A stretch of DNA of 10,227 bases from Rikenellaceae bacterium (GTDB lineage: Bacteria > Bacteroidota > Bacteroidia > Bacteroidales > Rikenellaceae), in the NCBI GenBank assembly GCA_031286025.1, contig JAITVB010000085.1:1-10227 (forward strand), in the 5' to 3' direction. The translations under genes were made by a program, and so were the position numbers. The notes under the pieces are model-generated. The model was not told where the DNA came from and made no database searches. It worked only from the letters and a program-made list of their open reading frames with translations. Each line of letters begins with the position of its first letter. Position 1 is the first letter of the stretch. Positions 6,646-10,227 of the stretch are shown here, piece by piece.

Positions 6646-8037
6646 ATGACATACGACCCCATACCTTTTGATATGCCCGAAGCTTCGCCCTCGATTATTA
6701 TGGTGGTGGGCGTGGGCGGCGGCGGCAGCAACGCCGTGAACCACATGTATCGTCTCGGCATTTCCGACGTCGGGTTTATGGTCTGCAACACCGATGTGCA
6801 GGCCCTGAGCCGCAGCCGGATCCCGATCAAGGTGGTGCTCGGCCAGTCGCTTACCCAGGGGCTTGGCGCCGGCAATAAACCCGAAATCGGGCGTGCGGCC
6901 GCCGAAGAGAGCGAACAGGAGATCATCGACCTCTTCAAACGCTACGCCACCCGAATGGTCTTTGTCACCGCAGGGATGGGCGGAGGAACCGGTACGGGAG
7001 CCGCTCCGGTGATCGCCAAAGCTGCCCGCCAACTTGACATACTGACGATCGCCATCGTGACGATCCCGTTCAAGACCGAAGGGCCGAAACGCTTCAGCCA
7101 GGCGATCGAAGGGATCGAGGAGATGCGTAAATACGTCGATTCGCTGTTGGTGATCAATAACGAGAACATCCTCGAACTGCACGGCGAACTGGGTCTTTCG
7201 GAAGCCTTCGGGATGGCCGACGACATTCTCGCCTCGGCCGCCAAGGGGATTGCCGAGATCATCACCGGCAACAACTACATCAACGTCGATTTCCGCGACA
7301 TCCAGACCGTGATGAGCAATAGCGGCGTAGCCCTGATGGGATCGGCCCTGGCCAACGGCGAAGACCGCGCCGACAAGGCGGTACGCGCCGCCCTGACCTC
7401 GCCCTTGCTCAACCATCGCGACATCTCGGGAGCAAAGAACATTATGCTCAACATCACTTCGGGGACGCAGGAAGCGACCCTTAAGGAAACATACTACATC
7501 ACCGACTTCGTCCAACGCCAGACCGGCAACATGGCCGAGCTGATCTGGGGGGCCGGCAGCGACGAGTCGTTGGGCGACGAGATCAAAGTGACGATCATTG
7601 CCACCGGCTTCGAAGCGGCGACGATCGACAATATTTTCAGCGGAACCCCGATGGTCGATTCCAAGTCGGATCCCGATCCCCTGCCCGAAGAGGGGGAGGG
7701 CGCTCCCGAGGAAGAAAGAGAGGCAGGTGCCGATGGGGAAACCGGCGGGAAACCGGTCGGCCCGTTCCGTATCCGCCGCGATGAGGGAGGTAAAAGTGTG
7801 ATCGTGGCTTCGTCCGACGCCGATGGTTTCCGGATCACGGAGGCCGACAAGGCGCCCGAGCCCGACCCGGTGCCGCCTGTGAACTACGACGAACTGGAAC
7901 GTAGCCCGGCGTGGTTGCGCCGCAAAACGTCGTTCTCGGACACCCCGGCTGAAGACAAGTCCTCGCGGGTGACTCTCAAGGACGATGCGCAGACGGCCCG
8001 CAAGGGCGATGACCCGAAGAGCAACGCGTTGTTCTGA
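6646..8037 (+). CDS. ftsZ: Cell division protein FtsZ
   Basis: A 463-residue tubulin-like GTPase that polymerises into the cytokinetic ring. The GTP-binding domain has VVGVGGGGSNAVNHM (20-34), CNTDVQAL (47-54) and the tubulin signature GGGTGTG (112-118). The T7 synergy loop NVDFRDIQTVM (213-223) keeps the catalytic Asp215 and Asp218. The C-terminal folded domain ends near residue 332. An acidic, disordered linker of about 85 residues follows, then SPAWLRRKTSF (420-430), which resembles the conserved FtsZ C-terminal peptide that binds FtsA. A further 33 residues end in KSNALF, so the peptide is not at the extreme end. It is last in the murC-ftsQ-ftsA-ftsZ unit, 12 bases after ftsA and followed by a strong terminator. 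The start gives the usual short N-terminal extension before the first strand. No odd substitutions appear in the GTPase motifs. Confidence 0.97.
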   Translation: MTYDPIPFDMPEASPSIIMVVGVGGGGSNAVNHMYRLGISDVGFMVCNTDVQALSRSRIPIKVVLGQSLTQGLGAGNKPEIGRAAAEESEQEIIDLFKRYATRMVFVTAGMGGGTGTGAAPVIAKAARQLDILTIAIVTIPFKTEGPKRFSQAIEGIEEMRKYVDSLLVINNENILELHGELGLSEAFGMADDILASAAKGIAEIITGNNYINVDFRDIQTVMSNSGVALMGSALANGEDRADKAVRAALTSPLLNHRDISGAKNIMLNITSGTQEATLKETYYITDFVQRQTGNMAELIWGAGSDESLGDEIKVTIIATGFEAATIDNIFSGTPMVDSKSDPDPLPEEGEGAPEEEREAGADGETGGKPVGPFRIRRDEGGKSVIVASSDADGFRITEADKAPEPDPVPPVNYDELERSPAWLRRKTSFSDTPAEDKSSRVTLKDDAQTARKGDDPKSNALF

Positions 8038-8081
8038 TCCCTGCCCGTATCCCGATTGGTGGGAGAGCGATTTCATACGAG

Positions 8082-8115
8082 ATAAGCCGTGTCTTTCGCA
8101 TGGCTTATTTTTATC
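8082..8115 (+). terminator. Intrinsic terminator after ftsZ
   Basis: ATAAGCCGTG (8082-8091) pairs with CATGGCTTAT (8099-8108) as a ten-pair stem with one G-U wobble, around a seven-base loop (TCTTTCG). The T-rich run TTTTATC follows at 8109-8115. It begins 45 bases after the ftsZ stop codon and should end the division operon. It also separates the operon from the MFS gene, whose ATG is 22 bases further on. Confidence 0.85.
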
Positions 8116-8137
8116 TGAATGCTTCGAATCTGAAACG

Positions 8138-9538
8138 ATGACAAAAACCGACACACCGGCACGGCCGGGAGAAATACTGTTAGTGCTTGGTCTTGCGTCG
8201 TTCCTGGTGCCTTTCATGGGGTCGTCGCTCAACCTGGCGTTGCCCAGAATCAGCGAAGTGTTTTCGTTTAAGACCGTTGCGCTTACCTGGATGGCTACCT
8301 CCTACCTGATCGCTTCAGCCATTTTCCAGATTCCTTTTGCCCGAATCGCCGATCTGGTCGGGCGGCGTAAGATCTTTATTTGGGGCGTAGCGGCATTTTC
8401 TGTTTTTACGATCCTGTCGGGGTTGGCCCCCACAGGGTGGGTGTTGATCGTGTTGCGGGCACTGTCGGGGGTGAGCAGCGCGATGATGTTCGGTACGAGC
8501 ATGGCGATCCTCACCTCGTCGTTCCCGGCCAACCGCCGCGGGTGGGCGATGGGGATCAATACGGCCGTTGTCTATTCGTCGCTCGCCGCCGGACCTTTCC
8601 TGGGCGGGTTGCTGACCCATTACTGGGGGTGGCAGAGTGTTTTTTTCGTCTGCGGGGCGGTGGGAATAGTCGTGGTTATCCTGGCGCACCTCTATCTGCG
8701 CCACGAATGGGTCGCCCGGGGTGAAACATTCGACTGGGTTGGCAGCCTGGTCTATGGTTTGGGGCTTTTCGGGTTGATCTACGGCTTTACCCGCCTGCCT
8801 ACGGCGATGGGTTTTGTGTGGATCGCGGTGGGTACGGTCGCTTTCGTTAGCTTCGTTGGCTATGAAAAACAATGTCCTGCGCCGGTGTTCGACGTGCGGC
8901 TGTTCAGCGGCAACCGGGTCTTTGCCCTCTCGTCGCTTTCGGCGCTGATCAATTATGCCTCGAACTCGGCCGTGGCCTTTATGCTGAGTCTCTATCTGCA
9001 ATACCTGCGCGGATTCGACGCCCGCACGGCGGGGTTGATCCTCATTTCGCAGGCCTGTGTACAGTCGCTGTGCTCGCTCTACTCGGGACGCCTCTCCGAC
9101 CGGGTCAACGCCGCGTCGCTCGCCACGATCGGGATGGGGGTGAGCGTCTGCGGGCTGACGGGGCTTTTTTTTGTTACGGCCGCCACGCCTGTTTATATGC
9201 TGATCGGGCTGCTCGCGCTGTTAGGGATAGGATTCGGCATCTTTTCGTCGCCCAACACCAACGTCATTATGAGTTCGGTCGACGTTAAGCAATACGGCCA
9301 GGCCTCGGCCTCGACCGGCACGATGCGCCTCACCGGACAGGCCGTCAGCATGGGGATCGCCGGGATGGCTGTCGCCCTGCAGGTCGGGAACAAAAAGATA
9401 ACACCCGAGGTTTACCCTCAATTTCTCAACAGTGTCCACATCACGTTCGGTATCTTCGCCGTCCTCTGTCTTGTCGGGGTTTACGCCTCCTTGCGGCGGA
9501 AACGGGGTGGCGAACAGCCTTGCAGCGCCGGCGGGTAA
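8138..9538 (+). CDS. MFS transporter, DHA2 (14-TM drug:H+ antiporter-like) family
   Basis: A 466-residue inner-membrane protein with about 14 hydrophobic segments (near 13-35, 48-68, 78-97, 102-125, 136-159, 166-187, 199-219, 225-241, 259-288, 296-315, 326-347, 351-370, 393-414 and 433-452), the DHA2 (EmrB/QacA) layout. Motif A is visible as RIADLVGRRKIF (69-80) between helices 2 and 3, and a motif C-like GPFLGG (152-157) in helix 5 marks an antiporter. The N-terminal LNLALPRISEVF (31-42), with its conserved Pro36, is typical of DHA2. Substrate cannot be predicted; family members export drugs, dyes, bile acids or metabolites by proton exchange. No adaptor (EmrA-like) or TolC-like gene is adjacent, so it probably works alone. 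The ATG at 8138 gives a short cytoplasmic tail before helix 1; an upstream extension in the same frame would run back into ftsZ and through the terminator. I see no clear own promoter, so read-through or a degenerate promoter in 8106-8137 is possible. Confidence 0.9.
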   Translation: MTKTDTPARPGEILLVLGLASFLVPFMGSSLNLALPRISEVFSFKTVALTWMATSYLIASAIFQIPFARIADLVGRRKIFIWGVAAFSVFTILSGLAPTGWVLIVLRALSGVSSAMMFGTSMAILTSSFPANRRGWAMGINTAVVYSSLAAGPFLGGLLTHYWGWQSVFFVCGAVGIVVVILAHLYLRHEWVARGETFDWVGSLVYGLGLFGLIYGFTRLPTAMGFVWIAVGTVAFVSFVGYEKQCPAPVFDVRLFSGNRVFALSSLSALINYASNSAVAFMLSLYLQYLRGFDARTAGLILISQACVQSLCSLYSGRLSDRVNAASLATIGMGVSVCGLTGLFFVTAATPVYMLIGLLALLGIGFGIFSSPNTNVIMSSVDVKQYGQASASTGTMRLTGQAVSMGIAGMAVALQVGNKKITPEVYPQFLNSVHITFGIFAVLCLVGVYASLRRKRGGEQPCSAGG

Positions 9539-9757
9539 ACCGGATGTAACGCCGGGTACGGATGAAAATCCTTTAAAAAGGAACGATTCCCGATCTTAGG
9601 GTATTTCAACCCGCCCGCCCGGAACCGCGGTGTGCATTCTCTTTTCCTCAACCTGTTTACCATGCTGAGACGGCTTGGTTTTACTTAGCGTCAAACCGGA
9701 AAGCCCACTTTCCTGAAAGCGTTATTCTTTGTATATTGTCATGATTACCGGGAATAT
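9539..9757. other. Intergenic region between MFS gene and HTCS-like gene
   Basis: These 219 bases hold no supported gene. They contain several weak hairpins: TCCTTTAAAAAGGA at 9569-9582, and GGAAAG (9698-9703) with CTTTCC (9708-9713), the latter competing with CTTTC/GAAAG at 9708-9719. None is followed by a run of T long enough for a convincing terminator. Promoter-like strings TTCTTTG (9725-9731) and TATATTG (9732-9738) lie 20-30 bases before the next ATG but neither is an exact TAnnTTTG. Confidence 0.4.
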
Positions 9758-10227
9758 ATGAAAAAACGTCGGCCGTTTTGGATTGTTCTGTTGTGGGTTT
9801 ATGCCCTGCCGGGTTTTGCGCAGATGAGTTTCCTCGATCGCCATTTCTCGGTCGAGGACGGTTTGTCCGGGAACCCGGTGTCGGTCATTTTCCGGGACAA
9901 CCGCGAGCTCTCGTATTTCGGCGCCCGTAACGGCACGAACCGGTTTGACTGCACCCTGCGGGTGCGGTCGGTCAACGGCGAGGATGGATGGAGTGACAAC
10001 AAAAAGCAGTTGCGCGTCAAGGGTCTCTTCCCGTTTTGGGAAACGGCCGCGGCCAACTGTCTCTACGTGTTGTTGTTACTGCTGCTTATCGTTGTTTCGA
10101 TCCGCATGATGTGCTTGATATACAAACTGAAAAATTCGGTTAAGGTCGGGCAGAGGATGATGCGTGTTTTTACCGACATTTCGCCTGATATCCGCACTTC
10201 GCTCATCAAAGTCCACACCCCGTTGGA
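9758..10227 (+). pseudogene. Internally deleted hybrid two-component system (HTCS) sensor, open at right edge
   Basis: From the ATG at 9758 the frame is open for 156 codons to the window end. Residues 1-22 form a signal peptide (MKKRRPFWIVLLWVYALPGFAQ). Residues 26-64 match the first two-component-propeller blade of HTCS sensors (FSVEDGLSGNPVSVIFRDNR, then YFGARNGTNRFD). At about residue 65 (9950) the sequence jumps to the end of the Y_Y_Y domain (LRVRSVNGEDGWSDNK, 67-82; PFWET, 91-95), a transmembrane helix (101-116) and the start of the histidine kinase dimerisation helix. A normal HTCS has several hundred more residues of propeller between these points. Family positions are altered: RG to RE and W to Y in the blade, and WWAY-like to AAAN before the helix. 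The H-box reads FTDISPDIRTSL, with Pro143 where the phospho-acceptor His is expected. I infer a decaying gene, but no frameshift or stop is visible, so a retained short dead sensor is possible. HTCS proteins normally control polysaccharide-utilisation genes; none is in view. Confidence 0.75.

Noticed and set aside
6469..8232. A 587-codon open frame on the minus strand opposite ftsZ
   Set aside because: It lies antisense to the clearly real ftsZ and runs through its terminator. The product is rich in His, Asp and Arg without family motifs, as expected from the complement of G+C-rich coding sequence with few stops.
9569..9582. TCCTTTAAAAAGGA as a terminator after the MFS gene
   Set aside because: The stem is only about five pairs, mostly A-T next to the loop, and no T run follows on the plus strand.
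9662..9688. An eight-codon frame (MLRRLGFT) as a leader peptide
   Set aside because: It is too short to distinguish from chance, and no attenuator structure or ribosome binding site supports it.

Overview
The window looks like the chromosome of a member of the Bacteroidota, most likely Bacteroidales and possibly an Alistipes-like lineage; the genus is inference. Pointers are a tight murC-ftsQ-ftsA-ftsZ block, promoter motifs of the Bacteroidota type TAnnTTTG, few Shine-Dalgarno sequences before the start codons, a PS-10/S37-type secreted peptidase, and a gene with the architecture of a hybrid two-component sensor (HTCS). The DNA is fairly G+C rich, and this produces several very long but spurious antisense reading frames.

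Layout. Positions 1-1738 hold a leftward pair: a secreted serine aminopeptidase of the S28/S37 (PS-10) type followed by prmA, the ribosomal protein L11 methyltransferase, which runs off the left edge. The two overlap by one base (TAATG). A 77-base divergent intergenic region with promoter-like boxes on both strands separates them from the rightward xerD, a complete tyrosine recombinase for chromosome dimer resolution. After a 254-base gap carrying an exact TACCTTTG promoter box comes murC-ftsQ-ftsA-ftsZ, the distal end of the division and cell-wall cluster. These genes overlap or lie close together and are almost certainly one operon: MurC adds L-Ala to UDP-MurNAc, FtsQ is the membrane divisome protein, FtsA is the actin-like membrane anchor and FtsZ is the tubulin-like ring. 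A clear intrinsic terminator follows ftsZ.

The right part has a 14-helix MFS exporter of the DHA2 type, a 219-base gap, and a gene open to the right edge. That gene carries an HTCS signal peptide and first propeller repeat fused in frame to the end of the Y_Y_Y domain, the transmembrane helix and the start of the histidine kinase. Nearly all of the propeller is missing, and the phospho-acceptor histidine position reads proline. It is the least ordinary object in the window: either a decaying HTCS or a shortened, catalytically dead derivative kept as an open frame.

Apart from that gene the window is mostly core housekeeping. I did not see phage genes, insertion sequences, CRISPR repeats, tRNA or rRNA. 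No stretch longer than 300 bases lacks a gene.
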